A stretch of 64,000 nt of DNA, from assembly GCA_016926735.1 (NCBI GenBank), contig JAFGOA010000187.1, positions 1-64,000 on the forward strand, in the 5' to 3' direction. The translations under genes and the position numbers were made by a program. The DNA is from Promethearchaeota archaeon. GTDB lineage: Archaea > Asgardarchaeota > Lokiarchaeia > Sigyniarchaeales > SOKP01. This document shows, piece after piece, positions 54,694-62,390 of this stretch (its first letter is position 1; each line of letters opens with the position of its first letter). The notes below the pieces were generated by a model. The model saw only the letters and a list, made by a program, of their open reading frames with translations, did no database searches and was not told the origin of the DNA.

Positions 54694-55398
54694 ATGAGCT
54701 TTAAAGAAACTGATATTATTAATATTGTTGTAGCAGGAACTGCCGGACAGGGAGTTATTTCAGTTAAACGATTAATTGAATTTGCAGCTCAAAAAGCAGG
54801 CGCAGAGCGAATTCTTGGAAGTGAAATCTTTATTTAGTTAGAATAAAGACATTTAATGCATGGACTCGCTCAGAGAGAAGGTGCTATAACAAGTCATACA
54901 CGATATCAAAAGAAATTGTTCAATAATCCTCGTAAAGATTTGCAATCTTCATTAATCTGCTATGGAGATGCGGATATTTATATTTGTCTCGAACCAGTTG
55001 AAGCTTTGAGAAGAGGTATTTTTGCTTCGGAAAAGACAACTTTTGTAATAAATTCAAGAACAATTCCTGGTGTAATGATAACTGCTGGTCTGGAAAAATA
55101 CCCATCATTAGATAAAATTAAAGAAACTTTGATAGGTAATGCTAAAGATGTTTATTTTATAAATGCTACTGAAATATCTTTAGAATATTTCAAACAAAAT
55201 CAGCAAGTAAATATAATAATGTTAGGTTTTGCTATATCAACTAATAAATTACCTTTTATCGAAATAGATCATTATGAAGATGTAATTAAAGAATGGCTAA
55301 AAGATCCTGAAATAAATATTAAAGCATTGCATTTAGGTATCGAAAAAGGTAAAGAAATAATCGAAAAAATGAATTTAAATCCAGACAAGATAGAATAA
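54694..55398 (+). CDS. iorB: Indolepyruvate:ferredoxin oxidoreductase beta subunit, intron-interrupted
   Basis: Small subunit partner of IorA. Exon 1 (54694-54825, 44 codons) has the GTAGQGVIS nucleotide-fold loop and ends G-S-E. Exon 2 (54856-55398, 180 codons) begins M-H-G-L-A-Q-R-E-G-A, the family's invariant block. Joined, they read SEMHGLAQREGAITSH in one frame, 224 residues. The intervening 30 nt contain in-frame TAG and TAA. The insert forms a strict BHB, so splicing is the preferred explanation; a broken gene or restart at the exon 2 ATG remain possible. Without exon 1 the glycine-rich loop would be lost. Confidence 0.85.
54826..54855 (+). other. Predicted 30-nt BHB intron in iorB mRNA
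   Basis: The central helix pairs AGTG (54820-54823) with CATT (54850-54853, one G-U pair). The 3-nt bulges are AAA (54824-54826) and TAA (54854-54856). The inner stem TCTTTATT (54827-54834) pairs fully with AATAAAGA (54842-54849) around a 7-nt loop. An outer helix TGGA/TGCA pairs at 3 of 4 positions. Cutting after the second base of each bulge removes exactly ten codons including two stops and restores the conserved reading frame. Confidence 0.82.
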
Positions 55399-55440
55399 AT
55401 GATTGATAAAGAGAATGTCTAATAAAATTTAAAAAAATAA

Positions 55441-56361
55441 TTAGCTTATAGACACTATAATTGTTCCAATAATTATTATAATAATTCCTAGTATTTGATA
55501 CTTATTCAGATTTTCTTTTAGGATAATAATCCCTAAAATAACAGTAATTAAAGGATTTATGGCAGTAATTGGGCTTGCTCGAGAGATACCAATCAGACGA
55601 ATTGCTTCAAAATAAGCAACGCTTCCTATACCCCAAGCCATTATTCCTGCATATACTAAGAATATGAAATTTCGTTTTGAAATTGATTTTCTTTCTCTCT
55701 TTATTTTATTATTATTAGTATTTCCAATTGAAAATATCAACCATACTATTGTTGTGAATATAGTAGATACAAAAAATCTAAAAGCTGTTACTGAATATGT
55801 GTTAATATTAGGAAATTCAAAAACGAAATTTAACATAACCAAGGATATTGACCATGATAAAGCACCCAAAATAGCTAATAATATACTTGTATAATATAAT
55901 TTAGTATTAATCTCTTCTTTACTATCATTATATCCATTTTTCTGGGATACAAATCCTACTCCAATAACCGTTGTAATAGTTCCTATAATAGTCAAAATAG
56001 ATATGTTCTCAATATCACCTATAATTAATATAGTTGCTATAAAGATTGGTGTAATTGAAGACGCAACTTGAACAATTGATGCTTTTCCCATTTTGAGTGC
56101 TTTAAAATAAAGAATTTCACCCAAAGAGTTTAATAGACCTCCAATTATTAAAAGAAAAGATATATTCATTTGAAATAAAGATCTAAAAGAATATATTAGA
56201 CCAGAAGCTAATATAAATATGAGAAGAAAACAAACAGCTGAAAACCCACGAATAATTACTGAGACCAATGGAGATTGTTCTTTTAAAACTACTTTAACAA
56301 CAATAACTGTTGATCCCCAGCAGAATGCTGCCAATATTGATAGTATTATTCCTAAGAACAA
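55441..56361 (-). CDS. EamA/DMT-superfamily transporter
   Basis: 306-residue protein with ten hydrophobic helices in two EamA repeats. The first repeat opens ILAAFCWGSTVIVVKVVLKE and the second ILGALSWSISLVMLNFVF, each with the typical Trp-Ser/Gly pattern after the first helix. ASPITAINPLITVILGIIILKENL near 265 is the conserved end of the second repeat. Such transporters export amino acids, nucleotide sugars or other metabolites. It converges on iorB with 42 bp between them. Confidence 0.9.
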   Translation of the reverse strand: MFLGIILSILAAFCWGSTVIVVKVVLKEQSPLVSVIIRGFSAVCFLLIFILASGLIYSFRSLFQMNISFLLIIGGLLNSLGEILYFKALKMGKASIVQVASSITPIFIATILIIGDIENISILTIIGTITTVIGVGFVSQKNGYNDSKEEINTKLYYTSILLAILGALSWSISLVMLNFVFEFPNINTYSVTAFRFFVSTIFTTIVWLIFSIGNTNNNKIKRERKSISKRNFIFLVYAGIMAWGIGSVAYFEAIRLIGISRASPITAINPLITVILGIIILKENLNKYQILGIIIIIIGTIIVSIS

Positions 56362-56827
56362 TGCCTTTCACTAAATTCTTTTTTTTAATTTTTACAATTT
56401 ATTTGATTTTCCTTATTTTTTATTATATGCTCAAATAGAAAGATCTTGAGAAGATATAAAAAGAAGGATAATATATTTTTAGTTTTAAAACAACAAAATT
56501 AAGTAGTCTTAATACTATAAAAGATGGAATGTTAAAAATTATATAAACTTTGCGCTAATCTAATGGGAAAGATTTCCCTTATATTATTTTGGAGGATAAT
56601 TTAAAGGATATTCAATCTAGATACAATATAATTTAAGAAAACCTTTTTATCTTCGATTTTAGGAACTTAACTAAAATATAAATACCTCAAAATCTAAAAA
56701 TTAGAACACCATATAAAGATATTATTGCTTATGTTGCAATGATATTACCATCAAAAAAAATATTCTATTGCTTTGGGAATGATTTTTTTTTCAATTTAAG
56801 GTGATTCTTAGGATTATTAAAGATGAT
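56362..56827. other. Gap with no confident feature
   Basis: 466 bp. A GGGAAA/TTTCCC near-palindrome (56565-56578) and a 40-codon open stretch without a start (ending near 56800, reading R-T-P-Y-K-D-I-I-A-Y) are present. Neither is convincing as a gene. It may hold a decayed coding remnant. Confidence 0.25.
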
Positions 56828-57298
56828 TTATTTTAATTCTTTTTTTAACATTATCATATGCTTTAAAAGTATTCCATTCTCATAGATAGGTTCAGGGTAA
56901 TTATCACTGATAAAATTCTTTTTAATATCATAAATTTCAAAGCCTACTTTTTGATATAAATATAATTGTTTAATTCCTCCATTCGCGGTACCGATAATAA
57001 TTGTTTTAAAATTTTTTTCTCGTGCTCTTCTTATAGCGTCTAATAACAATGTTCTTCCTATTCCATGTCCTTGATATTCTTCATCCACAGCAATATTTTT
57101 AATTTCAACAATATTATTCCTTAAATCTTGAAGAACATAGACTGCTATAATTTTTTCATTATTTACTAAAATATAAATTTCTGAATCATTTATATATTTA
57201 TTAATCGCTTCTGTCGTCTCATCTGCTAAAAGTAATAAATCATAAGGTATATCCTCATTTCTCTGCAATTGTCTGATTTTACTATTTTCAAAATTCAT
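56828..57298 (-). CDS. GNAT-family N-acetyltransferase
   Basis: 156 residues with the YhbS/PA4534-like order: IYILVNNEKIIAVYVLQ (about 41-57), EIKNIAVDEEYQGHGIGRTLL (acetyl-CoA loop EYQGHGIG, about 74-81) and LYQKVGFEIYDIKKNFI near 114-130. NYPEPIYENGILLKHMIML is the C-terminal strand typical of this subgroup. Substrate is unknown. Long AT-rich gaps on both sides suggest a single-gene transcript. Confidence 0.86.
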   Translation of the reverse strand: MNFENSKIRQLQRNEDIPYDLLLLADETTEAINKYINDSEIYILVNNEKIIAVYVLQDLRNNIVEIKNIAVDEEYQGHGIGRTLLLDAIRRAREKNFKTIIIGTANGGIKQLYLYQKVGFEIYDIKKNFISDNYPEPIYENGILLKHMIMLKKELK

Positions 57299-57679
57299 AT
57301 TTCAATCTATGTTATCAAATTATTTGTTATTTTTTATATTTTCTAACAATTTCTAGCTAAAAAATAAATTGTAAATCATATTATTAATTTGTAAAAATAA
57401 TTGGATAAAAAATATAATAAATAAAATTAAAGATTCTATTTAATCCAATGGTTATAGAGATAATATTAAACGTAAATAATTTAAAGAAAATCTAAAATTT
57501 CATTGGTTCTTGTTATTTATTTTGCTTTTTTTTTCTAAAAAATCAATAATTCTCAAGTATGCATCTTTTCTGAGAATATACAATTAGAAGTAGATAATAA
57601 AAAAATATAATAGATGATTTTTTCAATTGACCGATGAATTACTGTAAAAATTACCAATTTTTTATAGATAGTTGTAAAG
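57299..57679. other. Gap with no visible feature
   Basis: 381 bp upstream of the acetyltransferase and downstream of the aldo/keto reductase, both on the minus strand. No ORF, repeat or RNA-like fold is apparent. Confidence 0.3.
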
Positions 57680-58699
57680 CTATTGCTTATCAGTATATAA
57701 AAAATTTCTCTCCCCAAGTATTTCATCTATTTCATCCATTTGATATTTATTTAATGGCCCAAATTCCAATGTTTTCACATTTTCCTCAACTTGATTTTTG
57801 GTTTTAAAACCAGGAATTGGAATTGTGTTATTACTGCGAGCTAAGATCCAAGAAAGAGCTCCTTGTACCATCGAACGCCCATCACTCATTAATATATCTT
57901 TTATGGAATCTAGTTTTCCTAACCACTCTGGATCAGGTCTTCCCCCTTTAAAATATTTTAACCATTCGGGGGCATTTTTTCCTCGAACATCATTTTCAGG
58001 AAGTAGTGATTTTGATGAATATTTACCCGTAAGTAACCCCATAGCTAGTACAGTTCTATTGATACTTGCTAAATTATTTTTTTCACATAACCCGATAATT
58101 TCTTTCATATCATGCAAAACATTAAGTTCATGCTGGATAGAAACACAATTTGAATTTTTTACAAAATATTCACTCAAATCAAATAAATCTGTACTCCATC
58201 CATATGCATTTATTTGTCCACTTGATTTTAAATCATCTAATGTATGTATTATTGGAATTAGATCATCTTTTGAGACATACCATAAATGTATCTGATATAA
58301 ATCGATATAATCTGTGCCTAATCTATTTAATGAAGCTTTACAAGCTTCTTTAATATATTCAGGAGTGATGTTTGTTCCTGTTCTTATTTTATTCTTTGAA
58401 TCAAAAGTATTGCCAAACTTGGTTGCAATTATAATATCATCTCTATAACCTTTAATTGCTTTACCTAAAATTTCTTCGCTATGACCTGCTCCATACACAT
58501 CTGCTGTATCAAAAAAATTAATTCCTAAATCAATAGCACATTGTATTGCTTTAATTGATTCCGCATCATCTATATTACCATAACCCGATGGAATTCCATT
58601 TTCATCCATAGTTACTCCTCCTATAGCCCAACAACCCATTCCCAAGGGACTCACTTTTATTTTTGATTTACCTAACGTTCTTTTTTCCAGTTTTACCAT
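57680..58699 (-). CDS. Aldo/keto reductase
   Basis: 339-residue TIM-barrel NADPH oxidoreductase. LGMGCWAIGG near 18-27, FFDTADVYGAGHSEEILGKAI (family signature with catalytic Asp and Tyr, about 61-81), IIATKFGN near 90-97 with the catalytic Lys and YIDLYQIHLW near 131-140 are all intact. IPIPGFKTKNQVEEN near 302 is the cofactor-binding C-terminal motif. Substrate not predictable. Its upstream region carries the interlocked stems at 58864-58944. Confidence 0.95.
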   Translation of the reverse strand: MVKLEKRTLGKSKIKVSPLGMGCWAIGGVTMDENGIPSGYGNIDDAESIKAIQCAIDLGINFFDTADVYGAGHSEEILGKAIKGYRDDIIIATKFGNTFDSKNKIRTGTNITPEYIKEACKASLNRLGTDYIDLYQIHLWYVSKDDLIPIIHTLDDLKSSGQINAYGWSTDLFDLSEYFVKNSNCVSIQHELNVLHDMKEIIGLCEKNNLASINRTVLAMGLLTGKYSSKSLLPENDVRGKNAPEWLKYFKGGRPDPEWLGKLDSIKDILMSDGRSMVQGALSWILARSNNTIPIPGFKTKNQVEENVKTLEFGPLNKYQMDEIDEILGERNFLYTDKQ

Positions 58700-59015
58700 G
58701 AGAATACACTAATATTTTTTAAACAACGATATAAGATTAATTAGAAAGAATAAATCTTAAATCTGTCTATTTTAAGTTACAAAATATTTTTCTAATTGTT
58801 AACTAAAACTCTATAAAAATCATTAACTTCTTTTCTAATTATATTCTTTTTAAAATAAAAAGCTAGTCCCTAAAAATATTAGGATATTTGCTTACTATGG
58901 GGACTAAAACATAACTCATTGATAAAAATTTAAGAGTAAGCAAAAGATTTTTTGAGTTTATTAAAGTATTTTATTAAATTGTGATCTTTTGTAAAAATAA
59001 AAATGAGAATTTTGA
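58700..59015. other. Gap between AKR and HTH protein genes
   Basis: 316 bp between two minus-strand genes. The only notable content is the pair of interlocking inverted repeats at 58864-58944, listed separately. The remainder is AT-rich with no ORF. Confidence 0.35.
58864..58944. ncRNA. Interlocking perfect stems, pseudoknot-type element
   Basis: TAGTCCC (58864-58870) pairs with GGGACTA (58900-58906). TTTGCTTAC (58887-58895), which lies inside that loop, pairs with GTAAGCAAA (58936-58944) outside it. The 7-bp and 9-bp stems therefore interlock as an H-type pseudoknot on either strand. On the minus strand it falls about 165 nt ahead of the aldo/keto reductase start and about 70 nt after the preceding gene, so a leader riboregulator or a 3' element is possible. 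Confidence 0.45.
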
Positions 59016-59540
59016 CTAAGTTCTTTTAATTATTCTAATTAATCCTTTTTTACGTAATTTCTCCATGATTATTTCAACGTTTTCTAAAGATATACTTGCG
59101 ATTTGAGCAACCTTTTCTACTGTATTCATTCCATCACAAATTTTCATTACTTTATATTCTTCAGCGGTTACCATACCAAGAGAGACACTCATTTTTGGTA
59201 CTTCTTTTACAATTATAGGAATGCGAACATCTCCTGTTTGTGTTCCCATTCTTAATTCAGGGAGACTTGGACTTGCACCAAAAAATGATTTTACTTCAGT
59301 AACACTATATTGATCATTAATATAAACGTAAATTGTATGTTCATTTATAGATGGATCATCCAGATCATCTGGGTCAGGACTGGGATTGGTATGCTTATAT
59401 TCTTTTGTATAGGGTCCCATAGATAAACCTTTCGCAATTTCATCCTTATCTACTTTAAGATCAATCATCTCTTTACAGATATCACACCATGCCCATATCT
59501 CGATAAAGGTAAAATATTTCTTGACTTTATTTTGAGCCAT
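59016..59540 (-). CDS. Hypothetical protein with C-terminal winged helix
   Basis: 174 residues. The N-terminal part has EIWAWCDICKEMIDLKVDKDEI (one CxxC, about 14-35), followed by a strand-rich middle with an acidic linker (PSPDPDDLDDPS). The C-terminal 65 residues, TAEEYKVMKICDGMNTVEKVAQIASISLENV.., form a winged-helix-like module. Such mixed proteins recur in Lokiarchaeia but have no named family that I recognise. No membrane segment. It diverges from the zinc-finger/aEF-1beta pair. Confidence 0.55.
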   Translation of the reverse strand: MAQNKVKKYFTFIEIWAWCDICKEMIDLKVDKDEIAKGLSMGPYTKEYKHTNPSPDPDDLDDPSINEHTIYVYINDQYSVTEVKSFFGASPSLPELRMGTQTGDVRIPIIVKEVPKMSVSLGMVTAEEYKVMKICDGMNTVEKVAQIASISLENVEIIMEKLRKKGLIRIIKRT

Positions 59541-59729
59541 TATTCTTCACAATTATAGTTTGATATAATTACTAATATAAGTTAGAATAAATAAAAGAAT
59601 TTAGCTTTAAATATATATAGATCAAAAAAAAAGTCACTATTTTCACAAGGATGAATAATAAAATAAAAAAAAATTAAAGTTATAGTTAATTTTCATTCCT
59701 AAGACTAATTATAATAAATATTCGAAACT

Positions 59730-59903
59730 ATGTCTATAAAACGTAATATATGTTCTTGTTGCGGACGTCCTATTACCCCTTATGAACCAGCAATCCATTT
59801 TCCATGTCCAAACTGTGGAGATGTAACCATCTGGAGATGTGAAGCGTGTCGAGATAGAGGAAAATCATATCGATGCTTAAAATGTGATTTTGTTGGACCA
59901 TAA
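59730..59903 (+). CDS. Small archaeal zinc-finger protein (HVO_2753-like)
   Basis: 57-residue protein with four CxxC pairs: CSCCG (8-12), CPNCG (26-30), CEAC (37-40) and CLKC (49-52), plus the ending DFVGP. This double zinc-finger layout is widely conserved in archaea directly upstream of elongation factor 1-beta, as here (72 bp). Probable RNA- or ribosome-associated role by context. ATG at 59730 is the only start that keeps the first CxxC. Confidence 0.85.
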   Translation: MSIKRNICSCCGRPITPYEPAIHFPCPNCGDVTIWRCEACRDRGKSYRCLKCDFVGP

Positions 59904-59975
59904 TTTTTATGTATATATTAGGATTAAAGAACCAACTTAAAAATAAGATTATTCGAAATTATGAGTGATTAAAAA

Positions 59976-60242
59976 ATGGGAGAATTTATTGCTTTAATAG
60001 ATATCATACCAGAAGATACAAATACAAATTTTGATGAACTCCTAGGAAAATTAGGTAGTGTTCTTCCTGAAACATGTACAATTGAACGACATGATATCAT
60101 GCCCGTAGCTTTTGGATTAAAAAAAGCTAGATTAAGAGTTAGATATCCAGAAGAATGGGGTGGTACTGATAAACTTGAGGAATTATTCGCTCAAGTTGAA
60201 GGAGTTCAAGGTATTGAAGGAATAGCATTTTCTAAAGCCTAA
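59976..60242 (+). CDS. ef1B: Elongation factor 1-beta (aEF-1beta)
   Basis: Guanine-nucleotide exchange factor for aEF-1alpha in elongation. The 88-residue ferredoxin-like fold starts GEFIALIDIIPED and carries IERHDIMPVAFGLKKARLRV (about 37-56) and the C-terminal VEGVQGIEGIAF (about 73-84), the family's nucleotide-exchange strands. Length is exactly typical. It follows the small zinc-finger protein, the usual archaeal pairing. Confidence 0.96.
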   Translation: MGEFIALIDIIPEDTNTNFDELLGKLGSVLPETCTIERHDIMPVAFGLKKARLRVRYPEEWGGTDKLEELFAQVEGVQGIEGIAFSKA

Positions 60243-60357
60243 TTCTGAAAATATAGATTTTTTGAATTCTGTTACTTTTTATTATTTTATTAAAACCAGA
60301 ATTAAATAATCTCAAATTTTTTTTATAACATATTAAATACTTAATTTCTTGGATATT

Positions 60358-62361
60358 TCATGCTGTTCTCCTAAAAAATTTATCCATCTCTTTAAATGAT
60401 ATAAATTTTAGAGTAGGACGTCCATGAGCACAATGAAAGGGATTTTCACAAGCCGCTAAATCTTCAATTAATTTTCTTATATCTTTTAAAGATAAATTAT
60501 CACCACCTCTAATACTTCTATGACATGATAGATAATTTATAATTTCCTCTTTAGCGTCTGAAAAACTTTTATCCCTTCCTATCTCCGCAATATCAGAGAT
60601 AATATCTCTTATTATTTCAGAGCTAATTGTTTTATGAAAAATTATAGGGATTTCTCGTAATAAATAAGTATTACCACCAAAATTTTCAAATTTGAATCCT
60701 AATTTTTCTATTTTTTTCAGGTTATTTTCTAAAAAGATTTTTTCAGTTGGAGATATTTCAATTTTTAATGGAGATATAAGTTTTTGAACCATTTTTTTTG
60801 TTCTATTATACATATTGTAGTAAAATTCTTTTGTAATTCGTTCAGAAGCAGCATGTTGATCTAAAATGAATAATCCCTCCTCATTATCCTTGCTTTTACC
60901 TTCTAAAACAATATAAATCTTGTTATTTAATTGTCCAGTATAAGACATTAAACGTATTTTTGGGAAATTCTTTTTGATGATATATTTATTTCTGATGATA
61001 GAATCTGAGGAATATGAATCTTCTTTTTTTAAATAATTATCATCTAAATCTAATTGAATTATTCTTAAGTCTTCATCTTTTCTGTCTTGTAAAGTATCAT
61101 AATTTAAGTTTTGATCTTCTAATTTCTTTATATTTGATTTTATCTCACAAGGATTACCGATTATCGGGATATCTTTAATTTTTTCACCAATATTTTTAGA
61201 TGTTATTTTTAATTCTTCTTTCTCTTTTTTATTATTCTGAATTGTTTTTTCCTTTATTTTTAGTTCTTTTTGAAAAGAATATCCATTGATTTTTTCATCA
61301 ATCTTAGAATATTTTTCAGTATATTTATTCAAATCTGTTAAAATATGTTCTTCTTCTGATTTTAAAAAATAGGAATTTATGAACCCTCTTAATATATTAT
61401 ATACTTTATTATAGATGAATATATCATCCTCAAATCTTATCTCAAGTTTTTTAGGATGGATATTAAAGTCAATAATCGAAGGATTTACCTCTAAATTTAA
61501 AATAAAAAAAGGATTTTTATTAATCATTAAGATTCCTTCATAAGCTTCTTTAATAGCTCTAAATAGCAAATCACTTTTAATATATCGCTGGTTTATAAAA
61601 ATACTTGATTGATCTCTACTTTTTCTAGATATTCGGGGATGACCAATAAGACCCGTTATTTTAAAAAGATATCCTTTTTCTTCATATTCTATTTCTTTCA
61701 TTTGGTTTATAATATTCTTCCCATAAATATGAAATACAGTTGTTTTAAGATCATTTTCTGAGGGACAATTCAGAATTTGTAATTCATTATGAGTATAAAT
61801 AAAATGTATATTTGGATAAGCTAAAGAATATCTTTGTATAATATCTGTAATATGGCCTAATTCTGTTGGATCAGATTTAAGGAATTTTTGACGAGCAGGA
61901 ATATTGTAGAATAGATCTTTAACCTGAATATTAACACCAACCGGAACAGATATTTTATTTTTTTTTTTTATTATTCCTCCTTCTATTATAAGTTGAAGTC
62001 CAATTTCCTCATCAGAAGTTCTTGATATAATCTCAACTTTACTAACAGCTATTATACTTGCTAGGGCTTCTCCTCGGAACCCAAGTGTAGAAAGCTTTTG
62101 TAGATCTTCAATACGTCTTATTTTACTACTTGTATGTCTTTTTAATGCAATTTCTAGTTCTTCTGAAGGAATACCAAATCCATTATCGATTACTTGAATT
62201 AATCTTTTACCAGCTTTTCTAATATTTACTTTAATCTCTGTTGAACCTGCATCAATACTATTTTCAATAAGTTCTTTTATAACATTTGCAGGTCGTTCAA
62301 CAACTTCTCCCGCAGCAATTTGTTCTGCATTCTGAATTTTTTGTATTTTCTTTCTAATCAT
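60358..62361 (-). CDS. mutL: DNA mismatch repair protein MutL with endonuclease motifs
   Basis: GHKL ATPase and nicking subunit of mismatch repair. ELIENSIDAGS (about 31-41) and DNGFGIP near 60 form the ATP site, followed by GFRGEALASI near 94. A long variable linker (about 330-455) leads to the C-terminal domain with DQHAASERITKEF (about 499-511), the DQHA(x)2E(x)4E nuclease motif. SCHRSIRGG near 610 and HCAHGRP near 646 are the companion metal motifs. Length 667 fits. It lies 29 bp after mutS. Bacterial-type mismatch repair is uncommon in archaea and suggests an old transfer. Confidence 0.96.
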   Translation of the reverse strand: MIRKKIQKIQNAEQIAAGEVVERPANVIKELIENSIDAGSTEIKVNIRKAGKRLIQVIDNGFGIPSEELEIALKRHTSSKIRRIEDLQKLSTLGFRGEALASIIAVSKVEIISRTSDEEIGLQLIIEGGIIKKKNKISVPVGVNIQVKDLFYNIPARQKFLKSDPTELGHITDIIQRYSLAYPNIHFIYTHNELQILNCPSENDLKTTVFHIYGKNIINQMKEIEYEEKGYLFKITGLIGHPRISRKSRDQSSIFINQRYIKSDLLFRAIKEAYEGILMINKNPFFILNLEVNPSIIDFNIHPKKLEIRFEDDIFIYNKVYNILRGFINSYFLKSEEEHILTDLNKYTEKYSKIDEKINGYSFQKELKIKEKTIQNNKKEKEELKITSKNIGEKIKDIPIIGNPCEIKSNIKKLEDQNLNYDTLQDRKDEDLRIIQLDLDDNYLKKEDSYSSDSIIRNKYIIKKNFPKIRLMSYTGQLNNKIYIVLEGKSKDNEEGLFILDQHAASERITKEFYYNMYNRTKKMVQKLISPLKIEISPTEKIFLENNLKKIEKLGFKFENFGGNTYLLREIPIIFHKTISSEIIRDIISDIAEIGRDKSFSDAKEEIINYLSCHRSIRGGDNLSLKDIRKLIEDLAACENPFHCAHGRPTLKFISFKEMDKFFRRTA

Positions 62362-62390
62362 AAAATTTAGTAGTTTCTATTTAATTAAAA

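Noticed and set aside
54694-54855. iorB as a simple pseudogene
   Set aside because: Everything outside the 30-nt insert is conserved with no other stop or frameshift, and the insert has a precise BHB fold. Decay would not be expected to produce this.
54856-55398. Exon 2 of iorB as an independent 180-residue gene starting at its ATG
   Set aside because: It would begin in the middle of the conserved S-E-M-H-G-L motif and lack the glycine-rich N-terminal fold. The upstream 44 codons supply exactly the missing part in frame after BHB removal.
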